From: Alphaproteobacteria bacterium
GTDB taxonomy: Bacteria > Pseudomonadota > Alphaproteobacteria > Rhizobiales > Hyphomicrobiaceae
Direction: 5' to 3'
NCBI GenBank assembly: GCA_022600335.1
Contig: JAHZKN010000246.1
Coordinates: forward strand, 1-15,363
DNA length: 15,363 nucleotides
Shown here: piece after piece, positions 7,987 to 15,363 of the stretch
How the letters are laid out: every line of letters starts with the position of its first letter
Numbering within the stretch: the first letter of the stretch is position 1
Made by a program: the position numbers and the translations under genes
The notes under the pieces: generated by a model
Databases searched by the model: none
What the model saw: the letters and a program-made list of their open reading frames with translations, nothing else
Told to the model about the DNA's origin: nothing

Positions 7987-8430
7987 CTAAGGCTGTTTGC
8001 TCAGCTCAACGCAGCCTGCCGTGGCATCAATGCCGGATTCAACGTAGCAAGCGGCAATATTCCCGTTTGGCAGGATGCGGCCATGGTTGTAACCGCGGCT
8101 ATCTGAGGCCACCCAGCTAATCGACGTATTGTCCGGATAGATCACCCCAAAAAATTCTTTGCGCCCCGCTGAATAGTCAAAATGGCCTCGGAACCTGCGG
8201 TCGGTTTGCTTTGTAATCTGAATCGTTTTTTTCCAGGTTTTCAGGCCTTTTTTGTCGGAGATGGTGTGGTTTTCACCGTCCCAGGTGCCAACCAAGTTGG
8301 GAATACCAGCCGCTGGCTCGCTTGCTACCGGGGTGACCATTGCACCAGTTGCGATAACGACACCGACACTGAGGCCGGCCACAAATTGCATCCGGCGCAA
8401 GCACCCGGCAAACCCACGAGACCAGACCAT
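7987..8430 (-). CDS. Secreted lipocalin-like small beta-barrel protein, function unknown
   Basis: A 147-residue protein with a signal peptide: basic stretch at 5-13, hydrophobic core 15-30, and probable cleavage after VAS (near residue 37). The mature part begins with GTWDGENHTI (48-57) and continues with alternating strands: KKTIQITKQTDRRFRGHF, a short turn, FFGVIYPDNTSISWV, and GRILPNGNIAACYV. This resembles small lipocalin- or avidin-like barrels of the periplasm, and I recall similar uncharacterised proteins in alphaproteobacteria ending in an LCY...C pattern. Cys128 and Cys140 could form a disulfide. The start is set by GGGAGGAC directly before the ATG at 8430; an upstream in-frame ATG at 8493 would destroy the signal peptide. 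Ligand unknown. It stands alone between the small dprA-convergent gene and groES. Confidence 0.82.
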   Translation of the reverse strand: MVWSRGFAGCLRRMQFVAGLSVGVVIATGAMVTPVASEPAAGIPNLVGTWDGENHTISDKKGLKTWKKTIQITKQTDRRFRGHFDYSAGRKEFFGVIYPDNTSISWVASDSRGYNHGRILPNGNIAACYVESGIDATAGCVELSKQP

Positions 8431-8589
8431 TTTGTCCTCCCTATCGCGCTTTGGATTTAGGTGTCTGTTTAGCATGGCCAGCCAATAGACCAAGCCACAA
8501 CGGTCACCATCGACCGGTACCGTGAGGCATCCAAAATCTTAACATTGCGACGAATTTTGTCGCAGCGCGCCCTATCTCAGGGCCAGCTA

Positions 8590-8618
8590 TTGACAGGCCG
8601 AGCTCGGCTGACTATTTC
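8590..8618 (+). promoter_or_regulatory. groESL promoter (-35 TTGACA, -10 TATTTC)
   Basis: TTGACA (8590-8595) and TATTTC (8613-8618) are separated by 17 bases, placing the start of transcription about 8625, at the left arm of the CIRCE element. The -10 region, CTATTTCC, also resembles alphaproteobacterial heat-shock (RpoH) promoters, so the housekeeping or the RpoH sigma factor could use it. I cannot decide between them. Between the minus-strand gene start (8430) and 8590 I see nothing definite. Confidence 0.6.
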
Positions 8619-8625
8619 CCGCCTG

Positions 8626-8652
8626 TCAGCACTCTCTTGGAGAGAGTGCTAA
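8626..8652. promoter_or_regulatory. CIRCE operator (HrcA binding site)
   Basis: TCAGCACTC, nine bases, then GAGTGCTAA matches the CIRCE consensus TTAGCACTC-N9-GAGTGCTAA with one difference in the left arm. It overlaps the probable transcription start and lies about 90 bases before groES. CIRCE binds the repressor HrcA, whose activity is tuned by GroEL itself. An hrcA gene is expected elsewhere in the genome. Confidence 0.94.
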
Positions 8653-8740
8653 GCGTGCCGTCAGGGCGCGTTGTGACCCCGAGCCGGTTGCCCTGTGCTG
8701 CCGGCCCCGAACATGTCTCTCACTACGGAGCAGTATTTCG

Positions 8741-9031
8741 ATGAAATTCCGTCCACTTCACGACCGCGTGGTCGTCAAACGCGTTGACGCCGAGACCAAG
8801 TCTGCTGGCGGCATCATTATTCCGGACAGCGCAGCAGAAAAACCGCAACAGGGCGAAGTTGTCGCCGTCGGCCCGGGTGGCCGCGATGACAGCGGCAAGG
8901 TTGTCGCTCTCGACCTTAAGAAGGGCGACCGTGTGCTGTTTGGCAAATGGTCCGGCACCGAAGTCAAAATTGATGGCGATGACCTCCTCATCATGAAGGA
9001 AAGCGACATCATGGGTGTCCTGGAAGGCTAA
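8741..9031 (+). CDS. groES: Co-chaperonin GroES (Hsp10)
   Basis: Forms the heptameric lid on GroEL and closes the folding chamber in the cytoplasm. The 96-residue product is of normal length. The N-terminal [14 protein letters not shown], the mobile loop [14 protein letters not shown] (about 18-31) that contacts GroEL, the GEVVAVGPG strand and the C-terminal [15 protein letters not shown] strand are all canonical. GGAG precedes the ATG by about 11 bases. It is the first gene of the groESL operon, after a CIRCE element and promoter, with groEL 55 bases downstream. Confidence 0.98.
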   Translation: MKFRPLHDRVVVKRVDAETKSAGGIIIPDSAAEKPQQGEVVAVGPGGRDDSGKVVALDLKKGDRVLFGKWSGTEVKIDGDDLLIMKESDIMGVLEG

Positions 9032-9059
9032 CGCCACCTTGACCCTCTTCAAACACTAA

Positions 9060-10742
<1,683 letters not shown>

Positions 10743-10828
10743 GCCGCGCAAAGCGCACCCCTTTAACACCCGGTGTGTTTCTAAATCCCAATCGAGGGTT
10801 GTGAGACACAGCAACAAAAAATTGAAAC

Positions 10829-10862
10829 GCCCGCGGACAACTCATCCGCGGGCATTTTTTTA
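10829..10862 (+). terminator. Rho-independent terminator of groESL
   Basis: GCCCGCGG (10829-10836), a nine-base loop, CCGCGGGC (10846-10853), then A and a run of eight T. A perfect 8-bp GC-rich stem with a T-tract after groEL. The opposite strand has no T-tract of similar length, so it acts mainly on the plus strand. Confidence 0.93.
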
Positions 10863-10915
10863 TCTTTCGCAGGCTGGGCTTGGAGTACGTTGTCAGACAC
10901 CACTCAATTCGGCTG

Positions 10916-11179
10916 TCAGATCTGCACAAGCCGCGGCAGTAATGTAACGATAAACACCAGCGTCCCAATCGACCATAGCAGGAACTGCACGAACGTTTTC
11001 TGCATCAACGCTCGCTCTGCGCGGCGTGAATCGCCCTGTTTTCCCCGGCCACTGAGACGCGGGCGATAGACTACGCGCCTAAGCCGCAAAAACGATCTTA
11101 AGTTCCAAAATGCAAAGGCGCCGCCCACACACAAGGCGAGCACGGTCAAAATTTGAAAAGCGCCGATCTCGATCGACAT
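10916..11179 (-). CDS. Small two-helix inner-membrane protein, function unknown
   Basis: An 87-residue protein with two hydrophobic helices, about residues 7-25 (FQILTVLALCVGGAFAFW) and 63-85 (FVQFLLWSIGTLVFIVTLL), joined by a strongly basic segment (28-62, many Arg/Lys). By the positive-inside rule the basic loop would be cytoplasmic and both termini periplasmic. GGAG precedes the ATG by about seven bases, supporting a real gene. I do not recognise a family. It stands alone on the minus strand, ending 53 bases beyond the groESL terminator. A helper or stress-related membrane peptide is possible but nothing in the sequence shows it. Confidence 0.72.
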   Translation of the reverse strand: MSIEIGAFQILTVLALCVGGAFAFWNLRSFLRLRRVVYRPRLSGRGKQGDSRRAERALMQKTFVQFLLWSIGTLVFIVTLLPRLVQI

Positions 11180-11353
11180 GTTGGCTCTCCGAGCGGGTCC
11201 AATTTAAGGGGTCTAGTTTAGAGATGAGCGGAAGCTGGACCTGATTCACGGCCCCGACGCTAGCCCAGGTGGCAACTTGCCCTCAAGTCAATTGCGAAAT
11301 CGAGATCGATTGTGAGAATGAGCTGTGAACAAAGCGAAGTCTCACGACATAGA

Positions 11354-12361
11354 TTAACCACCGCAGAACGACCGCCCCGTCGGATCCGGCACGGTATGAA
11401 ACACCAGATGATCAAATGATTGGGCGTGTTTTGCGACCTCTTTGTCATTCGTCGAACCATGCGTTGCAAAAATAGCTTTCACCTTTTTACGTCCGAGAGC
11501 GTCCACGCCATCTGCAAAAGAGAAATACCCATCGCTTGCAACAGCCGCACCTTTGAGGTTGCTTGCCTTGCCATTGCGAAGGCACTGAGCAATCGCTTCT
11601 TCGCATGCCGCTGCCCGCTCCTGTTCGCCCGCTGCATTGGCAACAAGGCGACCGGAATTGACAATTGCAATTGCTGTGCTGTTGCTTGAGGCGGCCACGC
11701 CCCAGGCCAAACACATGTCGCTGATCAATTGTTTGTCCCAGGCCTTAGGGAATTTCGGAATATAGGCATTGCGTTTTTGATACAGAACAGCGCCGCGTAT
11801 TGTTCGTTGCTCAACACTTTCATCAATGGCGGCCTGCCCGACATGTCCAAGAGCTGAGTTGACAAAAAGATGGCAGGCCTTTGACTTGCGCGCGAAAAAG
11901 CCCCGAGCCTTCTTTGCAATTAACGGTGCCGCGATGCCTGAAAACGGCCGGTTAGCTGGCATCCACTGGCGCACATGCAAAGCAACCGTATCCGTCATTT
12001 CAACATTAGTAATTAGAAAGGACCCATAAGAGGCGCGGTAATTTCCTGCAATGGCAGCTTCGATCACCTGATCTGAGTCGCCATAAGCAGCCCCGCTGGC
12101 GGTGCCATGTTGCAAGACAATCGCAAGTTTTGGGACCGAACCCGTATTGACTTCAAAGGCCGCGGCGCACCGCACCAAAACATCGACACCACGATTGAGA
12201 TCATTCAAAGCGCCCCAACTCATATCGGAGAGTTGCGTTGAAATTCGACCTCCCTCCGGGGTCGTGTAGTGGGCCAAGGCCAATGGATCTTCAGCGGCTT
12301 TATCTAACTCCACAGTGGCTTTTTGATGGGGGTTTTGTCCGTATTTCAAAGTCCGCTTCAT
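11354..12361 (-). CDS. Stand-alone AICAR transformylase-like protein (PurH C-terminal domain only), active site diverged
   Basis: A 335-residue homologue of the AICAR formyltransferase half of bifunctional PurH, which normally formylates AICAR with 10-formyl-tetrahydrofolate before IMP cyclisation. The N-terminal IMP cyclohydrolase domain is wholly absent, and the protein begins directly with LKYGQNPHQ (5-13; family LRYGENPHQ). The family landmarks appear in order: QRTIRGAVLYQKRN (185-198), SNSTAIAI (226-233), GEQER (245-249) and SDGYFSFADGVD (276-287). However, the conserved KHxNPCG signature reads QHGTASG (84-90), so the catalytic lysine is glutamine, the PCG is lost, and SAFGG and PGGS are also altered. 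It is thus probably a paralogue with a changed or lost reaction, while the real purH lies elsewhere. ATG is preceded by GAGG; a TTG nine bases upstream is the alternative. Surrounding genes do not reveal its role. Confidence 0.85.
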   Translation of the reverse strand: MKRTLKYGQNPHQKATVELDKAAEDPLALAHYTTPEGGRISTQLSDMSWGALNDLNRGVDVLVRCAAAFEVNTGSVPKLAIVLQHGTASGAAYGDSDQVIEAAIAGNYRASYGSFLITNVEMTDTVALHVRQWMPANRPFSGIAAPLIAKKARGFFARKSKACHLFVNSALGHVGQAAIDESVEQRTIRGAVLYQKRNAYIPKFPKAWDKQLISDMCLAWGVAASSNSTAIAIVNSGRLVANAAGEQERAAACEEAIAQCLRNGKASNLKGAAVASDGYFSFADGVDALGRKKVKAIFATHGSTNDKEVAKHAQSFDHLVFHTVPDPTGRSFCGG

Positions 12362-12481
12362 TGGCCTCAATCCTCAATGGTGCGACCGGCTTGTGGGACA
12401 GCCCGGTGCACAACCGCAACTCATTTTCGAAAGTTGTTAAGCAGATTCAAGCCGAGCTTCCTATCCATCATTAGACTGACA

Positions 12482-12646
12482 CTAACCCTTCTCACAGCCC
12501 GCACAACACCCTAACGCCTCTAAAAGCCTTAATAAATTTCCACCGCACCGTGAGCATACGGCGTATTGAAGCGGGTCAATATGACGGCTTGGGGCAAAGT
12601 TCACCCAGCCGACATCTTCCACGCCTGAGTTTTCTTTGATTGCCAC
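12482..12646 (-). CDS. Doubtful small CxxC protein (possible zinc ribbon)
   Basis: A 54-codon frame from a GTG at 12646 whose C-terminus carries CSRCGG, then about 14 residues, then CAGCEKG at the end: two CxxC pairs, as in small zinc ribbons. The frame can be extended to a GTG at 12706 without ribosome binding site. It lies in the 365-base gap between the divergent PurH-like and antiporter genes, where no other gene is seen. No strong ribosome binding site is visible and the motif could be chance. If it is not real, the gap holds only promoters. Confidence 0.25.
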   Translation of the reverse strand: MAIKENSGVEDVGWVNFAPSRHIDPLQYAVCSRCGGNLLRLLEALGCCAGCEKG

Positions 12647-12726
12647 TGCTATGATTCTTAAGGCAAGGAACAAGCGATCATAGTGCCGCTTACAGCCTTG
12701 AAACACATGCCAACAAAGACCTGCCC

Positions 12727-13992
12727 ATGACTTTGCTTGAAATCATCGCCGCGCTGCTTGCTCTTTCCGCTTTGTTTGGATTGGTCAACTACCGCATTTT
12801 GAAACTACCGCACACCATCGGCTTGGTCGTTGTGGCCCTCATGGCCTCACTGATCATCGTCGGCTTAGAAGCGTTGCGACCAAACCTTGGAATTTCGGAA
12901 AGCGTTCTAACACTCCTTAAATCGATCGATTTTCGCAAAGTCCTTCTCGAAGGTTTTCTTGCTGCGCTGTTGTTTGCTGGTGCCGTGCACGTCAATCTCT
13001 CTGACCTTGCAGAAAACAAATGGGCCATCGCCCTGATGGCAACGATCGGCATACTAATCTCAACATTTGTGGTCGGCGGATTGATATGGTTGGTAGCAAG
13101 CTGGGTCGGCTTTCACCTTCCCTTTATATGGGCGCTTGTATTTGGCGCACTCATTTCACCCACCGATCCCGTTGCTGTGCTCTCAATCCTAAAGCACATC
13201 AAAGTGCCACGACTCTTACAAGCGAAAATCGCTGGTGAATCCCTCCTAAACGACGGCGTCGGAGTGGTCGTGTTCACTATTCTTGTTGCCATCGCCGTTG
13301 GTGCGGGCGCTCCTGATGGTGGTGCGATTGATACTCTATCCGTCATAAAACTGTTTTTGATCGAAGCCCTTGGCGGTGCCGTGTTAGGACTTGTTGCAGG
13401 CCTGATAACCTACGCTTTGCTGCGCGTCGTAGATGAACACATCATCGAAGTGATGATCACCCTGGCGCTGGTCACCGGCGTTTATGCCTTAGCACTGCGG
13501 CTCCATCTATCCGGACCAATTGCGGTTGTTGTTGCAGGTTTATTGATTGGCAACCAAGGGGCGCGGTTTGCTATGAGCGAGTCAACCCGCCAACACGTTT
13601 TTCAGTTCTGGACGTTGATCGACGAAATTTTGAATTCGGTTTTGTTCTTGCTGATCGGTCTGGAAGTGCTTCTGATCGGGCGCAATTTTGAGCAAACCTG
13701 GCTGGCTCTGGCCGCGATCCCCATCGTATTGGGCGCCCGCCTGCTTGCCGTCTCAATACCAATTGGCTTGTTATCCATCCGCAAGCAATTCACCGACGGC
13801 ACGATCCGCGTGCTCACATGGGGCGGTCTGCGTGGTGGTATCTCAGTGGCGCTGGCGCTGTCTCTGCCCGACACACCCTACAAGGATGCGATCCTGACCA
13901 TGACCTACGTCGTTGTCGTCTTTTCTATACTGGTGCAGGGACTAACGATGGAACGCCTTGTCGGAACGTTAGACTCAAAACCACAAAGCTAG
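12727..13992 (+). CDS. CPA1-family Na+/H+ (or K+/H+) antiporter, NhaP type
   Basis: Inner-membrane cation/proton antiporter involved in pH and sodium homeostasis. The 421-residue product is almost all hydrophobic, with about 12 membrane segments and no cytoplasmic RCK or nucleotide-binding tail. The CPA1 signature is complete: SPTDPVAVLSIL (144-155, D147) and GESLLNDGVGVVVF (170-183, with N175-D176, the ion-binding pair), then LHLSGPIAVVVAGL and TWGGLRGGISVALALSLP near the C-terminus, which holds the conserved arginine of the last helices. The ion (Na+, K+ or Li+) cannot be read from sequence. ATG has no strong ribosome binding site. Its TAG stop overlaps the stop of the convergent DUF2939 gene (CTAG, 13989-13992). 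There is no neighbouring antiporter subunit. Confidence 0.94.
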   Translation: MTLLEIIAALLALSALFGLVNYRILKLPHTIGLVVVALMASLIIVGLEALRPNLGISESVLTLLKSIDFRKVLLEGFLAALLFAGAVHVNLSDLAENKWAIALMATIGILISTFVVGGLIWLVASWVGFHLPFIWALVFGALISPTDPVAVLSILKHIKVPRLLQAKIAGESLLNDGVGVVVFTILVAIAVGAGAPDGGAIDTLSVIKLFLIEALGGAVLGLVAGLITYALLRVVDEHIIEVMITLALVTGVYALALRLHLSGPIAVVVAGLLIGNQGARFAMSESTRQHVFQFWTLIDEILNSVLFLLIGLEVLLIGRNFEQTWLALAAIPIVLGARLLAVSIPIGLLSIRKQFTDGTIRVLTWGGLRGGISVALALSLPDTPYKDAILTMTYVVVVFSILVQGLTMERLVGTLDSKPQS

Positions 13993-14768
13993 AACCGAGG
14001 GTGCAGCCCGACCAACTTCCAATCCATACCGCGAAAGCCCATCTCGGCGGTGACATCTGGAAGCTTTGCCTTTGCATCCTTGGCAACGCCAACCTGCAGA
14101 CCCAATGGTCCTGCAAAGCCAAAGCTCTTGATGTTATTGAGACCGTATTTTGGTTTTTTGGTCTTTGCTTCAGGTTGCGCGGCAGGTTGTGGAGTGGGTG
14201 CGGCAGGTTCTGGTTCGTCATCGCCACCAAATAGCTCACCAAGACCCTTGTTATTCGTCGCGCCGCCAACAATACCGCCAACCAGGCCACCAATATCGAT
14301 TTCAACGCCGTCGCCACCGCCACCATCGCCGCCGCCGATTTTGAGGCCTTTTAACTTGCCAAGACCAGCAATGCCGCCAAGGGATCCACCCATCTGTTCT
14401 TTAACAATCTTTGTGATGGTGTCTTTGATCGCCCCACCCTGCGATGCAATGCGGATCAGGTTCTCCGGCGTCACCACTTGATCTAATGTCGAGTCCACAA
14501 TCTTTGGCAGCAACGTGGCCTTGGTTTGATCGTCGAGAACCGTGGAGACAGGCCCACCGGCTTGCAATGTTTCGGTCAGCATTTTTTCTGCATGATGGGT
14601 CGCTGCAGGGCGCAAAGATTGGCGCACGCTGACAAAATCAATCTTATGTCTCAGTGTGGCTGCGTCCCCGGCATCAAGCGCTGACTTGATCTGATAGCCA
14701 GACCACGCTGGCCACGCGACGTAAAATCCAACGGCCAGCAAAAATATCAACACGATGAGTCGTTTCAT
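13989..14768 (-). CDS. DUF2939 family protein, membrane-anchored
   Basis: A 259-residue protein beginning with a hydrophobic helix (3-19) that is an uncleaved anchor or signal, then the segment YQIKSALDAGDAATLRHKIDF (25-45) typical of DUF2939, whose members have no settled function. Helical stretches follow to about 125. Residues 127-182 are strikingly Gly-rich (GGGDGGGGDG, GGLVGGIVGG), followed by a Pro/Ala/Glu linker (183-203) and a compact C-terminal segment ending in DWKLVGLHPRF, as in the family. GGAG lies about eight bases before the ATG. The stop overlaps that of the antiporter gene. A palindrome lies 26 bases upstream of its start. It probably faces the periplasm. Confidence 0.88.
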   Translation of the reverse strand: MKRLIVLIFLLAVGFYVAWPAWSGYQIKSALDAGDAATLRHKIDFVSVRQSLRPAATHHAEKMLTETLQAGGPVSTVLDDQTKATLLPKIVDSTLDQVVTPENLIRIASQGGAIKDTITKIVKEQMGGSLGGIAGLGKLKGLKIGGGDGGGGDGVEIDIGGLVGGIVGGATNNKGLGELFGGDDEPEPAAPTPQPAAQPEAKTKKPKYGLNNIKSFGFAGPLGLQVGVAKDAKAKLPDVTAEMGFRGMDWKLVGLHPRF

Positions 14769-15032
14769 GCCTTGTCTCCCTCGCGATCCAGGTCGTGGGA
14801 TCCCACGTTTTTTGTTTGCCTCAACAGCAGAGGCACCGCCTGGGTAGCTCTCTCAACAGCGCTTTTAGCCTCAATTGGGTTGGGCGTCACCCTCGCAGGA
14901 ACGAAATGACCGTTTCGCCCGCCAACTAAGGGCCAACTACGAGCTCGAATAACCCCGATGGCTTACGTTGCTCCGCAAGCGATATGTCGCGCAACCTCAC
15001 AGTCCGACGGCACCGCTCCCGGCAAAACGCAA
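14769..15032. other. Intergenic stretch with a short palindrome ahead of the DUF2939 gene
   Basis: No gene is seen in the 375 bases between the DUF2939 gene and the edge gene. The perfect 14-base palindrome CGTGGGATCCCACG at 14794-14807 is followed by seven T on the plus strand, so it may act as a terminator of plus-strand transcripts or as an operator of the DUF2939 gene. The bases around 14878-14927 can form a loose hairpin (GTTGGGCG pairing with CGCCCGCCAAC) on either strand, which is weak evidence for a structured RNA. Confidence 0.35.
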
Positions 15033-15071
15033 AAAGAACCGCACCTCACACACTGTGAGATGCGGTTCTTT
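15033..15071 (-). terminator. Long hairpin terminator, possibly bidirectional
   Basis: Two 18-base arms (15033-15050 and 15054-15071) pair with one C-A mismatch around a three-base CAC loop. The outer part is A-rich on the left and T-rich on the right, so either strand reads into a T-run. It lies about 70 bases after the stop of the minus-strand edge gene and probably ends that transcript. Confidence 0.85.
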
Positions 15072-15143
15072 ATCTGGTTCGATTCAATCCCTGGTTTGCG
15101 AGACGTATCTGCAGACTGTAACAGTCATATGACGCTTCGACGT

Positions 15144-15363
15144 CTAGTTTGCACCACAGGCTTCCAGCGCCTCTTTACGCATGTTCAATCTGGCTTGTGC
15201 ATCCTGTGGAGACTTCGATGCGCACCACTTCATCAGTGTTCTCATATCCGCCTGCCACTCTGGGCCGGACTTGCCGCAGTTGTTTGCGGTAACGAAATAC
15301 TCCGCGCGAAACGTGATGGGTCCAACGGTGAATTGTCCACCCGGCTTGAGCGGCACCGCTTGC
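15144..15363 (-). CDS. C-terminal part of an unidentified protein, cut by the right edge
   Basis: The reading frame is open to the right edge, so the N-terminus is missing. The visible 72 residues contain a GGQFTVGPITFRAEYFVTA strand-like start, then CGKSGPEW, a helical RTLMKWCASKSPQDAQARL segment and a C-terminal helix ending EACGAN. Three cysteines (NNCG, KWCAS, EACGA) and the lack of hydrophobic segments suggest a secreted or periplasmic protein, possibly with a disulfide; this is inference. A GTG at 15356 could be an internal start, but the family is not recognised. A strong hairpin terminator follows it. Confidence 0.6.
   Translation of the reverse strand, partial: QAVPLKPGGQFTVGPITFRAEYFVTANNCGKSGPEWQADMRTLMKWCASKSPQDAQARLNMRKEALEACGAN

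Noticed and set aside
7840..8106. An 88-codon plus-strand frame overlapping the secreted protein gene
   Set aside because: It overlaps the C-terminal part of a better supported minus-strand gene and has no features of its own.
12238..12474. A 78-codon plus-strand frame over the start of the PurH-like gene
   Set aside because: Mostly antisense to the PurH-like gene, without family resemblance.
14050..14481. A 143-codon Pro/Ser-rich plus-strand frame
   Set aside because: It is the mirror of the Gly-rich region of the DUF2939 gene.
15077..15091. A GGTTCGATTC stretch resembling a tRNA T-loop
   Set aside because: No acceptor, anticodon or D arm can be formed around it.

Overview
The window looks like a chromosomal segment of an alphaproteobacterium, probably near the Hyphomicrobiales (Rhizobiales). 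The basis is the gene order ruvX ... pyrB-pyrC-plsY-dprA, the pairing of ATCase with a dihydroorotase-like protein, a CIRCE-controlled groESL operon, a DUF2939 protein and moderate-to-high GC. No insertion sequence, phage gene, CRISPR array, tRNA or rRNA was seen. Most of it is housekeeping DNA with small poorly characterised genes in between.

Left part (1-3235): about 310 bases without a convincing gene; ruvX (pre-16S rRNA nuclease/resolvase family); a MarR regulator whose upstream DNA holds three regularly spaced TGAGA/TCTCA half-sites; and, converging on it, an AidB-like acyl-CoA dehydrogenase. From general knowledge of alphaproteobacterial gene order, marR and aidB appear to sit between ruvX and pyrB, which are often close together.

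Middle part (3322-7764): pyrB and pyrC are tightly spaced, followed by plsY and dprA, which overlap. PyrB keeps its substrate-binding motifs. The PyrC protein has lost the HxH zinc motif and other metal or catalytic positions, so it is probably a structural partner of ATCase and not an enzyme. A small conserved-looking helical protein converges on dprA and shares its stop-codon bases.

Right part (7987-15363): a small secreted barrel-like protein (minus strand); groES-groEL with a promoter, a CIRCE operator and a strong terminator; an 87-residue membrane protein; a stand-alone and strongly diverged AICAR transformylase domain (PurH C-terminal half only); a CPA1-type Na+/H+ antiporter; a DUF2939 protein sharing stop-codon bases with the antiporter gene; and a gene cut by the right edge that ends at a long hairpin terminator.

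I do not see a complete new multi-gene system. The best leads are two nucleotide-biosynthesis homologues that look catalytically altered (the DHOase-like PyrC and the lone AICAR transformylase), the phased repeat ahead of marR, and several small uncharacterised proteins.
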